This document shows positions 35,783 through 44,267 of a DNA stretch of 44,381 bases, piece after piece. Position 1 is the stretch's first letter; every line of letters begins with the position of its first letter. Both the position numbers and the translations under genes were made by a program. The notes beneath the pieces are model-generated. The model worked only from the letters and a program-made list of their open reading frames with translations. It was not told the origin of the DNA and did not search any database. Source of the DNA: an uncultured Lachnospiraceae bacterium (lineage in GTDB: Bacteria > Bacillota > Clostridia > Lachnospirales > Lachnospiraceae); assembly GCA_910587955.1 (NCBI GenBank), contig CAJUNN010000020.1, positions 2,503-46,883 on the forward strand. The letters are read 5' to 3'.

Positions 35783-37814
35783 TTTCTTTCTCCTTTTTTC
35801 TTAATTTTATAAACGCATCCAAGCCAAATAGAATTACCAGCACCTCAAAAGCAGCCATCACCGGATAGGCCCCCGAGAGATACCAATACAGGATTGCATT
35901 CCAGCCGGAGATCTCCGTATAGGAAATTCCGCCCAGCAGCACAAAATAGCTCCCCAAAAGGGCACTTATGACCAGCCATTTGTCCGGGCCTTTTGCCCTG
36001 TATTCCTTTTTGAAAAGACAGGCGCTTAAAAAAACCCAAGCCAGGAAACCAAGCACTGCGAGTATTCCTCCTGTCCAGCGGTACGCCTGCCGGATCCCGT
36101 TTAATATCACGCCTTTGTAGGCAATGTCAGCCAGAAAGCCGTGCCGCTCCGGCACATCCCAGTACCAGTCCAGATTCAGCCTGCCCTTTTCCGTCTCAAA
36201 ATTCTTCTTGTCTTCACCCAGCGCAAAAGTATCCAAGAGCGTCCCGTTCCGGTATGCCGCCAGATAAACCGGAAGGTTTGAATCCTCTGCGTAAAATTTC
36301 AAATGAAAACGGCACTTATCCGCCCCGGAAACTTCTCTTCCCTGTTCCCGGAGATAGGATTCAATGTCCGTGCTTTCCGTAAACTCCGCAGCAGCAAGAA
36401 CCGTCCCGTCCTCTGTCCGGGCTTCCAGAGTCACGCCCTCCATTCCTTCATAGCAGGCATACCATCCGGCCATCTCGAACATATCAGACTCATACCAGAC
36501 GGTCTTGTCCCCGGTAATCCGCTCAAAAAGCAGATTGCCCCCGTTTTCGTCCGGTTCGCTGTAGAGATACACCAAAGTCTCCATCTCCTCATAGGAGGCC
36601 GTATAAGCCAGGGCTTTTCCAAAAGCTTTCAAAAGCTCTCCCAGATATCCCTTCCTCCAGGGCGACATATAGGTAGAAGGCATGGTGGCCTGGCGCTCCA
36701 GAAGCCCTGCATCCATGGCAGCCTCCAGCTCATCCCGGATCTGAAGGCAGACAGCGTCTGCGGCGGCCCCGTCTTCGTAATAACCGGCCTGGGCAAGGGC
36801 TGTGCGGATAATCCAGAAGACCCAGCCGTCCCGGACCTCCCATCCTTCCGGATCTCCTTCTTTCCCTGCCCAGTATTCTTTGCTGGTCTGAAAATAAGGT
36901 TCCAGCTCCTTTAAAGTGGGACAGACTGCACACATACGGGCTATTTTCTCACTGGTGATAGTGACGCCCGGAATTTCTTCTTCCGGCTTCACCGCCATCA
37001 TACTGCGGTACATTTCCGAAAATCCGCTGTCCTGCAGCTCATTCACCGTGCGGATGCCGTAATATTTCTCATTCCGGGAGGCAATCAGTTCTCCTGTCAC
37101 CCAGAGCAGAAGAAAGGGAAGGAGGACCAGGAGCCCCCGGAAAACGTGTTCTTTCTGCCTATTCTCTCTCCAGGATATGAAAATGTTTCCCAGGTACACC
37201 AAAAGAAAAACTGCCAGGAAGGGCGCTACCCAGATGGCGTCCTCCCTGGTGTAGAAAAAACTCACCGTTCCCGCAGCCGCTGCAGCTATCCAGAATAAAG
37301 ATTTGCGGACCGGCTCTTTCCTTCGCAGATACAGGCCCAAAAAGCCGCCGAAAATCAGGAGCACCTGGGCATGGGAAATACTGTTCCGGTACACCCGCTG
37401 GAACGTCTGCACCGAATAGGAAACCGGATTCCACAAAAGCACCAGATAAAGTATCACACAGGACCAGTCCTTTTTCAAAAGCGGCCGGATCCCGTACACA
37501 AAGATCAAACAGCCTGCCGTATAAAAAAGAGCCGTGGCATTGAGATATGACAGATGCAGAAAATTGCAGACTGCCAGATAGAGAGGGAAAAACATCCCCT
37601 TGGTCAGGGTCAGATCGTTGTACTCCCCCAGCCACTGTCCGCTCCGCAAAGTATCCGCCAGATGCACCATAATCCAATCATCGTGGATTCCCTTGGGAAC
37701 TGCCATCAGGGGAAGATTGCAGACAAGAAACTGTTTGAGAAGTCCCATTCCCAGAAAAAGAGCCAGGAGCAAAACTTCTTTTTTCCGCATATTCCACTTG
37801 GATGTAACTATCAT
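35766..37814 (-). CDS. Polytopic membrane protein, possible GT-C-type glycosyltransferase
   Basis: This 682-aa protein has about 7-8 N-terminal membrane segments up to residue 250, a large extracytoplasmic region (about 255-560), and 3-4 C-terminal segments. An acidic pair, HDDW (about 44-47), follows TM1 as in GT-C glycosyltransferases using polyprenyl-phosphate sugars. That assignment is tentative and no substrate can be named. It starts 19 nt after the cytidine deaminase stop and overlaps the aldolase gene, so it is embedded in the nucleoside operon although its predicted role does not obviously fit. Confidence 0.7.
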   Translation of the reverse strand: MIVTSKWNMRKKEVLLLALFLGMGLLKQFLVCNLPLMAVPKGIHDDWIMVHLADTLRSGQWLGEYNDLTLTKGMFFPLYLAVCNFLHLSYLNATALFYTAGCLIFVYGIRPLLKKDWSCVILYLVLLWNPVSYSVQTFQRVYRNSISHAQVLLIFGGFLGLYLRRKEPVRKSLFWIAAAAAGTVSFFYTREDAIWVAPFLAVFLLVYLGNIFISWRENRQKEHVFRGLLVLLPFLLLWVTGELIASRNEKYYGIRTVNELQDSGFSEMYRSMMAVKPEEEIPGVTITSEKIARMCAVCPTLKELEPYFQTSKEYWAGKEGDPEGWEVRDGWVFWIIRTALAQAGYYEDGAAADAVCLQIRDELEAAMDAGLLERQATMPSTYMSPWRKGYLGELLKAFGKALAYTASYEEMETLVYLYSEPDENGGNLLFERITGDKTVWYESDMFEMAGWYACYEGMEGVTLEARTEDGTVLAAAEFTESTDIESYLREQGREVSGADKCRFHLKFYAEDSNLPVYLAAYRNGTLLDTFALGEDKKNFETEKGRLNLDWYWDVPERHGFLADIAYKGVILNGIRQAYRWTGGILAVLGFLAWVFLSACLFKKEYRAKGPDKWLVISALLGSYFVLLGGISYTEISGWNAILYWYLSGAYPVMAAFEVLVILFGLDAFIKLRKKEKENETDY

Positions 37815-37833
37815 ATCTCTTCCGCCGTCTCCC

Positions 37834-38247
37834 TTACTTTTTCAAATTTCCCGGCCCGAAGCCCTTAGGCAGAAGCTCCGCCAGGGTGTATGACCGGCAG
37901 TCCTCCGGTCCGGTTCCCAGTATGATCGCAAAGGTATCCGGGCTGCAAAACTCCATCATTACCTGCCTGCACACACCGCAGGGCGGCGCCGTCTCCGGCA
38001 TGCCGTCCTTTGGTCCCCCTACAATCGCAATGGCACGAAAATTGCGCTCCCCTTCGCTGACTGCCTTCACAAAAGCCGTCCGTTCCGCACAGATCCCGGG
38101 GGAATAGGCCGCATTTTCCACATTGCATCCGGTAAATACCGTCCCGCTTTCCCCAAGGAGCGCCGCCCCTACCCGGTAATTGGAATAAGGGCTGTAGGAT
38201 TTCTCTCTTGCCTCAAGGGCCAGCTTCATTAGTTCACCATACTTCAT
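37834..38247 (-). CDS. cdd: Cytidine deaminase
   Basis: This 137-aa zinc enzyme converts cytidine and deoxycytidine to uridine forms. It has the substrate strand TGCNVENAAY, zinc Cys53 and proton-shuttle Glu55 (ICAERTAF), and zinc Cys90/Cys93 (PPCGVCRQ). The length is that of the small tetrameric class. Its ATG overlaps the punA stop by 4 nt. Confidence 0.95.
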   Translation of the reverse strand: MKYGELMKLALEAREKSYSPYSNYRVGAALLGESGTVFTGCNVENAAYSPGICAERTAFVKAVSEGERNFRAIAIVGGPKDGMPETAPPCGVCRQVMMEFCSPDTFAIILGTGPEDCRSYTLAELLPKGFGPGNLKK

Positions 38248-39092
38248 CCCTGTCCCTCCGGTAAAACTTCTGCTATGGCCGCAATGCTCTCCGTTACCAG
38301 ACGCTTAAAGAGAGGTGCCACCCGGTCCGCCGTCTCCTGTACTTCCTCATGGGAAAGCGGATTCTCCGTCACCCCGGCCGCCATATTGGTAATACAGGAA
38401 ATGCCGCAGATGTGCATGCCCATGTGGTTGGCTGCCACTGCCTCGCAGGCTGTGCTCATGCCCACCGCGTCCGCTCCCAGGCTCCGGGCCATTCGGATTT
38501 CTGCAGGCGTCTCATATTGAGGCCCCGTAAACTGCAGATACACACCCTCCCTAAGGGGAATATCAAGCCTCCCGGCCGTCTCCCGAATGGCCTGCCGGAG
38601 TTTTTCATCGTAAGTGTCACTCATATCGCAGAACCTGGGTCCCAGGGAATTGCTGTTGGGCCCAATCAAGGGGGAGGGAACAAAAGAAGAAATGTGATCC
38701 CGGATCAGCATAAAATCTCCCGCACCATAGGAGGTATTGACTCCTCCCGCCGCATTGGTCAAAAACAGCGCCTCCGCTCCCATAAGCTTCATCAGCCGTA
38801 TGGGCAGCACCACATCACTGATTGTGTACCCCTCATAGTAGTGCACCCTGCCCTGCATGCAGACTACCGGAACCTCTCTTACATAGCCGAAAACAAAACG
38901 GCCCTGGTGTCCTTCCACCGTAGACCTGGGAAAGCCCTCAATATCCTGGTAATCCAGAACAGCCTCCACGCGGATTCCCTCCGCATAATCCCCAAGTCCC
39001 GATCCCAGCACCAGAGCTATCTTCGGCACAAAATCGATCCTCTTCCTGCAGCTTTCATAGCAGTTTAACAGTTTCTCGTAAGCCTGATTCAT
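38244..39092 (-). CDS. punA: Purine nucleoside phosphorylase, trimeric type
   Basis: This 282-aa enzyme phosphorolyses inosine and guanosine to base plus ribose-1-phosphate. Marks are VLGSGLGDYAE (phosphate loop), GHQGRFVFGY, MQGRVHYYEG, FLTNAAGGVN and VGMSTACEAVAANHMG. It follows a GNAT gene by 38 nt and is coupled to cdd, giving a purine and pyrimidine salvage operon with add. Confidence 0.95.
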   Translation of the reverse strand: MNQAYEKLLNCYESCRKRIDFVPKIALVLGSGLGDYAEGIRVEAVLDYQDIEGFPRSTVEGHQGRFVFGYVREVPVVCMQGRVHYYEGYTISDVVLPIRLMKLMGAEALFLTNAAGGVNTSYGAGDFMLIRDHISSFVPSPLIGPNSNSLGPRFCDMSDTYDEKLRQAIRETAGRLDIPLREGVYLQFTGPQYETPAEIRMARSLGADAVGMSTACEAVAANHMGMHICGISCITNMAAGVTENPLSHEEVQETADRVAPLFKRLVTESIAAIAEVLPEGQG

Positions 39093-39130
39093 CCGAATCC
39101 CTCCTTATCCCACTGTTTTTATAACGGCAG

Positions 39131-39580
39131 TTACCCCTGCCGGTCCAGTACCATCTGATCGTACTCCAGGAAGGAAAAGCCCAGTTTTTCATAGAGACGC
39201 ACTGCCCCTTCATTGCTTCTTGTCACCTCCAGCCGGAAGCGCTTCACCTGAGGATTTTCTTCCATAATCAGTTCCAGGAACCGGGTTCCGTATCCCTTGC
39301 CCCTAGTCTCCTTTTTCAGATATATTTCTTCAAACATCATACAGCGTCCGCCCACCTCGCAGGCATAATAGACCGTAGTATAGGCAAAACCTACGATCCG
39401 TCCGTCCTCTGTCAGCACATAGCCGTTCAATACGGGATCGCTGCCCACCGCATCCGCAAAGGTCTGTTCCAGGACCTGCCTCTTCACCGGATGGCTGACC
39501 GCATCGCTGTGATAAAATTCTTCCACCATGGCCATTACATCCTCGCGCATGGTTTCCTGCATTCTTTCAACTTTAAACAT
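39131..39580 (-). CDS. GNAT-family N-acetyltransferase
   Basis: This 149-aa acetyltransferase has an intact acetyl-CoA loop (KKETRGKGYGTRF) and the C-terminal NEGAVRLYEKLGFSF helix-strand. The substrate is unknown. The ATG at 39580 has no clear Shine-Dalgarno sequence; the stretch upstream is AT-rich and directly follows a structured repeat, unlike most genes here. It is probably the first cistron of the nucleoside operon or a read-through cistron of the polyamine operon. Confidence 0.88.
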   Translation of the reverse strand: MFKVERMQETMREDVMAMVEEFYHSDAVSHPVKRQVLEQTFADAVGSDPVLNGYVLTEDGRIVGFAYTTVYYACEVGGRCMMFEEIYLKKETRGKGYGTRFLELIMEENPQVKRFRLEVTRSNEGAVRLYEKLGFSFLEYDQMVLDRQG

Positions 39581-39594
39581 AATTTTTTAATTCC

Positions 39595-39708
39595 AGTTCC
39601 GCAGAACCCCTTCCGGACCCACTTCCTAGAAAGATTTCCGCCCGCAAAACATGCGTGCGTAATTCTTTCCGGGGTCTGTACGGGCTTCTGCTGTTTTCCA
39701 GTTCCGCA
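39595..39708 (-). repeat. Structured repeat unit between potC and the acetyltransferase gene
   Basis: One 105-bp unit lies between AGTTCCGCA at 39595-39603 and at 39700-39708. The basal stem is GCAGAA/TTCTGC, then CCC/GGG and CGGACCC/GGGTCTG with one G-U pair, then AGAAAG/CTTTCC. Confidence 0.88.
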
Positions 39709-39745
39709 TACTTAATACAAGTATAACGCCTTTCTCTTCTTTTTG

Positions 39746-40546
39746 CTACAGTTTCTTTTCCAAACGTCCCTGAATCAGGGTGGAGGTGAGCAGTATCACG
39801 ATTGTCCCTATGATCATCAGCGTGGACAGAGCGTTTACGTCCGGGGAAACGCCTTTTCGCACCATGCCCAAAATTTTTAAGGGCAGTGTCGTACTCTCCG
39901 GTCCGGCCGTAAAGAAACTGACTACCACGTCGTCTAAAGACATGGTCAGCGCCAGCATCCCGCCGGAGATGACGCCGGGAAAAATCATAGGCAGCGTCAC
40001 CCTCCAGAAGGTTCGGAATTCATTGGCTCCCAGATCTCTGGCCGCCTCCTCTATGGATTTATCAAATCCGGCCAGCCTGGCCCGCACAGTAATCACTACA
40101 AAGGGCATAGAAAAGGTCACATGGGCAATGATCAGCGTTCCCATGCTCATGCTGATGTTCAGGGAAGTGAAAAAGATCAGAAGAGCAATGGCAAACACAA
40201 GCTCCGGGATCACAATGGGAATGTAGAGGGAGCTGCTGATCACTTTTTTCAGCTTAAATTTAAATTTGTACATGCCCAGGGCGCAGAGGGTTCCGATAAT
40301 CACCGAGAGAATGGTGCTGGCCCCAGCTACAATCACCGTATTCACAAAGGACTGCATCAGCTGGCGGTTCTCAAACATGCGGCCGTACCAGGCAAAGGTA
40401 AAGCCCTCAAAGGTAATGTTCATCTTTGAAGTATTAAAGGAAAAGGCGATTACCACAAAGATGGGAAGGTACAAAAAAAGATAAATCAGGCAGGCATAGA
40501 GTATGCTGCCTGGCTTAAATTCCCGGACTTTTCTCTGTTTTTTCAT
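39746..40546 (-). CDS. potC: Spermidine/putrescine ABC transporter permease PotC
   Basis: This 266-aa permease has six membrane segments and the EAA loop EEAARDLGANEFRTFWRVTLP (about 165-185), which contacts PotA. I chose the ATG at 40546 with AGGAGG 6 nt upstream; the open frame extends into the intercistronic hairpin. It is separated from potB by 131 nt, the largest gap in the potA-potB-potC part. Confidence 0.93.
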   Translation of the reverse strand: MKKQRKVREFKPGSILYACLIYLFLYLPIFVVIAFSFNTSKMNITFEGFTFAWYGRMFENRQLMQSFVNTVIVAGASTILSVIIGTLCALGMYKFKFKLKKVISSSLYIPIVIPELVFAIALLIFFTSLNISMSMGTLIIAHVTFSMPFVVITVRARLAGFDKSIEEAARDLGANEFRTFWRVTLPMIFPGVISGGMLALTMSLDDVVVSFFTAGPESTTLPLKILGMVRKGVSPDVNALSTLMIIGTIVILLTSTLIQGRLEKKL

Positions 40547-40600
40547 ATACTTCCTCCTTTTCCTTCGCCTTGTCCCCCGTGTCGCCGGGCTTCTCCCTAT

Positions 40601-40664
40601 AGAAAAAGCTATCCTCACTTCGGCCTGTGTGCGAGCACACGCCTACGTGAGTCCGCCTTTTTCT
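40601..40664. repeat. Long imperfect inverted repeat between potB and potC
   Basis: Nested arms are AGAAAAAG/CTTTTTCT (40601-40608, 40657-40664), CTCAC/GTGAG (40614-40618, 40647-40651) and GTGTG/CACAC around CGAG (40627-40640). No T-tract follows on the minus strand, so it is not a simple terminator. It could be an RNA processing or stability element, or another dispersed palindrome. Confidence 0.7.
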
Positions 40665-40677
40665 GAACGGCTCTGTC

Positions 40678-41532
40678 TTACGCCATATCTTCCAAGCTCC
40701 CAACCCGGGTGTAGAGCTTCATCAGGATCAGGGTGATCACAATCAGCACAATGGAAAGCACAGCTCCCAGAGGCCAGTTCCGGGCCGAAAGGAACTGATT
40801 TTTGATCAAGTTTCCGATATACATGGTTTTCGCTCCGCCCATCATATCGGAGATAAAGAAAAATCCCAGAGAGGGAATAAAGGTCTGGATGGAACCGGCG
40901 AAAATTCCCGGCATCGTAAGGGGAAGCACCACCCGGGTAAACACATGCAGCCGGGAAGCTCCCAGATCATCCGCTGCCTCCAGAAGAGATTTATCCAGCT
41001 TTTCTATGGAGGTGTGCAAGGGAAGCACCGTAAATGGCAGCAGCGCATAGACCATGCCCAGCAGCACAGCCCCGTCCGTATAGAGCATTTCCAAAGGCTT
41101 CTCTATCAAACCCAGATTCTGCAGAACATGATTGATAATCCCCTCCGTGCGAAGCAGGGTGTTCCAGCCGTAAGTCCGGATCAGGGAGTTTGTCCAGAAA
41201 GGCAGCATCAGAAGAAGCACCAGCACAGGTTTCCACTTCCTGGGGGCATTGGCAATGATATAGGCAAAGGGATAACCTACCAGAAGGCAGATCACCGTGG
41301 TTTCCAGGGAGAGCCACAGGGAATCCAGAAATACCTTGGCATACTCACTCTGGAAAAGGCTGATATAGTTGGAAACTGTCGGCGCAAAATCTACGCCGCC
41401 GTAAGCGTTTTTGGTAAGAAAACTAATTCCAATCACGTAGGCCAGCGGTATCATCAGAAAGGCACCCAGCCACAGGACCGTCGGTCCCACCGTGACTATG
41501 GCGGCCAGACGTTTCTTAAAAGATTTGATCAT
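40678..41532 (-). CDS. potB: Spermidine/putrescine ABC transporter permease PotB
   Basis: This 284-aa permease has six membrane segments and the EAA loop LLEAADDLGASRLHVFTRVV. Its start overlaps the end of potA by 17 nt. It forms the heterodimeric channel with PotC. Confidence 0.93.
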   Translation of the reverse strand: MIKSFKKRLAAIVTVGPTVLWLGAFLMIPLAYVIGISFLTKNAYGGVDFAPTVSNYISLFQSEYAKVFLDSLWLSLETTVICLLVGYPFAYIIANAPRKWKPVLVLLLMLPFWTNSLIRTYGWNTLLRTEGIINHVLQNLGLIEKPLEMLYTDGAVLLGMVYALLPFTVLPLHTSIEKLDKSLLEAADDLGASRLHVFTRVVLPLTMPGIFAGSIQTFIPSLGFFFISDMMGGAKTMYIGNLIKNQFLSARNWPLGAVLSIVLIVITLILMKLYTRVGSLEDMA

Positions 41533-42664
41533 TGGTCATCCCCTCTATGGAAACAGACTGTTCGATTACATTGTAAATCTGCTCTTCCTTCGTGCGCATG
41601 ACTACTGCTTTACCTGGATTCCAAAAGACATTTACCACCGTGCCCACCGGAACCAGCGCATCCTCTGCAGGAGTCTCTGCTTTGAGCATCTGCCCGTTGG
41701 GCAGCTCAATCATGGTCTTGTTTATAGAACCGATAAAAATATGCTCCCGCACCTGGCCCCGGAACCGGAACCCTTCCACTGCATCCGTAGTAATTTTCAG
41801 ATTTTCCGGCCGTACGCAAAGGTAAACCATCTCCTCCAGGCGGTATCCGCTCTCATGGATGACTGCTTTTCCCGACTCCATGGTCACCTCAATGGAATCC
41901 TTGGTCATGTGTTCAATATAGCCCTCAATGATATTGGATTCCCCGATAAAATCAGCTACAAACTTGGTCTGAGGATGGTTATAAACTTCTTCCGGCGTCC
42001 CCACCTGCTCCAGATAGCCGTTGTTCATCACGGCAATCCGGTCGCTCATGGTAAGGGCCTCCTCCTGATCGTGGGTCACATAAATGAAGGTGATGCCCAG
42101 CCGTTTCTGCAAATGCTTCAGTTCCCCCTGCATCTGCTTGCGCAGCTTCAAATCCAGCGCTCCCAGCGGCTCATCCAGAAGAAGCACCTTGGGCTGGTTT
42201 ACCAACGCCCGGGCAATGGCTACACGCTGTTTCTGTCCTCCCGACATCTGGGAGGGCATCCGTTTCTCCATGCCGTCCAGGCGCACCAGGCGGATCATCT
42301 CTTCCACCCGCCGGCGGATCTCATCCTTTTTTACCTTCTTTTCCACCAGGCCAAAGGCAATGTTGTCAAATACATTCATGTGGGGAAAAAGGGCATAGTT
42401 CTGGAACACCGTATTCACATTGCGCTCGTTGGGTTTCTTGTCGTCCACGTCCTGGCCTTCCAGAAAGATCCGGCCTCCTGTGGGATACTCAAAGCCTGCA
42501 ATCATGCGCAAGGTTGTGGTTTTTCCGCAGCCAGAGGGACCCAGCATGGTCAGGAACTCTCCCTCCTGCACGTCCAAATTCAGTTTCTTCACAACCCGGT
42601 CGTTTTCAAAATTTTTATCTACATCTGTCAAACGGACAATCACATTTCCGCCAGCCTGATTCAT
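41516..42664 (-). CDS. potA: Spermidine/putrescine ABC transporter ATPase PotA
   Basis: This 382-aa ATPase has Walker A GPSGCGKTT (42-50), the signature MSGGQKQRVAIARAL, Walker B VLLLDEPLGALD and a C-terminal TOBE regulatory domain (about 285-370). I chose the ATG at 42664 with AGGAGG 7 nt upstream. It begins 16 nt after the PII gene, so PII and PotA should be made together. Confidence 0.95.
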   Translation of the reverse strand: MNQAGGNVIVRLTDVDKNFENDRVVKKLNLDVQEGEFLTMLGPSGCGKTTTLRMIAGFEYPTGGRIFLEGQDVDDKKPNERNVNTVFQNYALFPHMNVFDNIAFGLVEKKVKKDEIRRRVEEMIRLVRLDGMEKRMPSQMSGGQKQRVAIARALVNQPKVLLLDEPLGALDLKLRKQMQGELKHLQKRLGITFIYVTHDQEEALTMSDRIAVMNNGYLEQVGTPEEVYNHPQTKFVADFIGESNIIEGYIEHMTKDSIEVTMESGKAVIHESGYRLEEMVYLCVRPENLKITTDAVEGFRFRGQVREHIFIGSINKTMIELPNGQMLKAETPAEDALVPVGTVVNVFWNPGKAVVMRTKEEQIYNVIEQSVSIEGMTNDQIF

Positions 42665-42680
42665 CTGTCGTCCTCCTGCA

Positions 42681-43019
42681 TTACAGGGTCTTGTATCCAC
42701 GCTCCCCTGTCCTGATTCTCACCACATCATCGATGGTAGAAATAAAAATCTTGCCGTCCCCCACACTGCCCGTGGTCAGCTTCTGCTGCAGCTCGCACAA
42801 GATGTCCTCTAAATCCTCATCCCACACCACTGTCATCACATGGATCTTCGGCAGCAGATTCATTTCCAGATTCAGTTCCTCAAAATCTTTGGCGTCGGCC
42901 TTCTGCCGGCCGCAGCCCATGGCTGCTGTCACCGTCATGCCGGAATATTCATTCTCGGCCAGGATTCTCTTAATCGTATCCAGTTTATCCGGTCTGGTGA
43001 TAATCTCAATTTTCTTCAC
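42681..43019 (-). CDS. PII-family signalling protein lacking Tyr51
   Basis: This 112-aa trimeric GlnB/GlnK-type protein has start GTG 43019 with AGGAGG 6 nt upstream; the frame running back through the repeat (to 43106) is not credible. It aligns with E. coli GlnB without gaps. Gln39 (GCGRQK), Lys58 (LLPK), GDGK at 87-90 and RIRTGE at 101-106 are kept, so ATP and 2-oxoglutarate binding are plausible. In the T-loop, Tyr51 (uridylylation site) is Leu and Tyr46 is Phe. It sits between potD and potA rather than beside amtB or glnA, which suggests it controls the polyamine transporter. Confidence 0.88.
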   Translation of the reverse strand: MKKIEIITRPDKLDTIKRILAENEYSGMTVTAAMGCGRQKADAKDFEELNLEMNLLPKIHVMTVVWDEDLEDILCELQQKLTTGSVGDGKIFISTIDDVVRIRTGERGYKTL

Positions 43020-43036
43020 GGTAGTCCTCCTATTCC

Positions 43037-43151
43037 AGTTCCGCATTCGCCCTACCAGCGCACCTCTCTTAGAAAGACTTTCAGCCGCAAAATCTTGCGT
43101 CTGCAATTCTTTCTGTGTGCTGTACGGGCTTCTGCTGTTTTTAGTTCCGCA
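43037..43151 (-). repeat. Structured repeat unit between potD and the PII gene
   Basis: One 106-bp unit begins at AGTTCCGCA 43037-43045 and closes at 43143-43151. Stems are GCCC/GGGC, CAGCGCAC/GTGTGCTG (one G-U pair), AGAAAG/CTTTCT and an apical CGCAA/TTGCG. Confidence 0.88.
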
Positions 43152-43163
43152 GCTTTCCCGGAA

Positions 43164-44219
43164 TTAGTTTGTCTTCATCTTGGTGAACACTTCGTCGTAC
43201 CAGGCCACTGCGTCCCCCACCTCTTCTATGAGAGTAGCCCGCTCAATCTCGGAACGATCCACGTTGCTGCCCGGATTATCCAGATAGTCGGCCTCCAGTA
43301 TCTCCATGGCCGCATCGTTTAAGCATACACTTGGATATTCATCCAGAATCATTTTATATATCTCCGGCTGATGGATAAAATCAATGAATTTCTCCGCATT
43401 TTCCACATTGGCTGCGCCGGAGGTGAGTACAAAATTGTCCACGGAAATCTCGCAGGGCTCCTGGGTAAACACCACATCAATATCAGGGTTTTCTTTGATA
43501 GCCATCCCTGCGTCTGTATTGTAAACAATTCCCACTGCCACATCATTGGCCGCCAAAAGGGTCTTGGGGCTGTCGCTGTCGTAGGCCTTGACGTTGGGCT
43601 GGAGTTTCTGCAGCCAGGAAAGTGTTGCCTTAACCGTTTCCTCGTCTGTAGAATTGGAATCCTGTCCCTGGGCTTTCAGGGCAATCCCCACAATCTCCCG
43701 GACATCGTCCACTACCACAATGTTATTCTCCAGGGCCGGGTTCAAGAGATCTTCAAATTTTGTAATTGTTACACCCAGTTCTTTGCACTTTTCCCGGTTC
43801 ACCGCAATGACGGTGATGGTGCTCATAAACGGAATGGTATAGGTGTTGTCGGGATCGTAAGACTGTCCCAGGGAGGACGGGCTGATATTTCCCAGGTTCT
43901 TTAAATTTTCCTTGTGAATGGGCTGAATCAGCTCCTGCTCCACCATAGCTTTCACCACATAATTGCTGGCAATCACCAGATCGTACTGGCCCGTACCGCC
44001 CGCCGTCAGCTTGGCAAGCATCTCCTCGTTGGAGGAAAACGTGGACTCCACCACATGGATTCCTGTCTGCTCCTCAAAGGCGTCATAAACTTCCTGGGGA
44101 ATGTACTCCGTCCAGTTATAGACATATAATTTCTCTCCGCTGTCATTCTTTTTGCAGCCTGACAGGGAAACCATACACAAAATCAATACCAGAAACAGGG
44201 ACACTCCTCTTCTCTTCAT
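43164..44219 (-). CDS. potD: Spermidine/putrescine-binding lipoprotein PotD
   Basis: This 351-aa extracellular lipoprotein has signal peptide and lipobox SLSGC (Cys22), then a PotD/SBP_bac type II fold (YVYNWTEYIPQEVYDAFEE, VIASNYVVKAMVEQ, NFVLTSGAANVENAEKFIDF). The WTEY motif and acidic pocket residues fit polyamine binding. It is the first gene of the pot operon in the window. AAAAGGAG lies 6 nt before the ATG. In many Firmicutes potD is last, so the order D-PII-A-B-C is unusual. Confidence 0.93.
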   Translation of the reverse strand: MKRRGVSLFLVLILCMVSLSGCKKNDSGEKLYVYNWTEYIPQEVYDAFEEQTGIHVVESTFSSNEEMLAKLTAGGTGQYDLVIASNYVVKAMVEQELIQPIHKENLKNLGNISPSSLGQSYDPDNTYTIPFMSTITVIAVNREKCKELGVTITKFEDLLNPALENNIVVVDDVREIVGIALKAQGQDSNSTDEETVKATLSWLQKLQPNVKAYDSDSPKTLLAANDVAVGIVYNTDAGMAIKENPDIDVVFTQEPCEISVDNFVLTSGAANVENAEKFIDFIHQPEIYKMILDEYPSVCLNDAAMEILEADYLDNPGSNVDRSEIERATLIEEVGDAVAWYDEVFTKMKTN

Positions 44220-44267
44220 TCCGTTCTCCTTTTTTCTCTGTGGTTAGCAGTTCAAGAAGCATCTCCT

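Noticed and set aside
40515..40703. Small minus-strand frame between potB and potC
   Set aside because: It is out of frame with both genes, overlaps both, and is low-complexity translation of the inverted repeat.
42681..43106. Longer PII reading frame of 141 aa
   Set aside because: The extra N-terminus is translated structured repeat; the GTG at 43019 has a perfect ribosome site and gives the exact family length.
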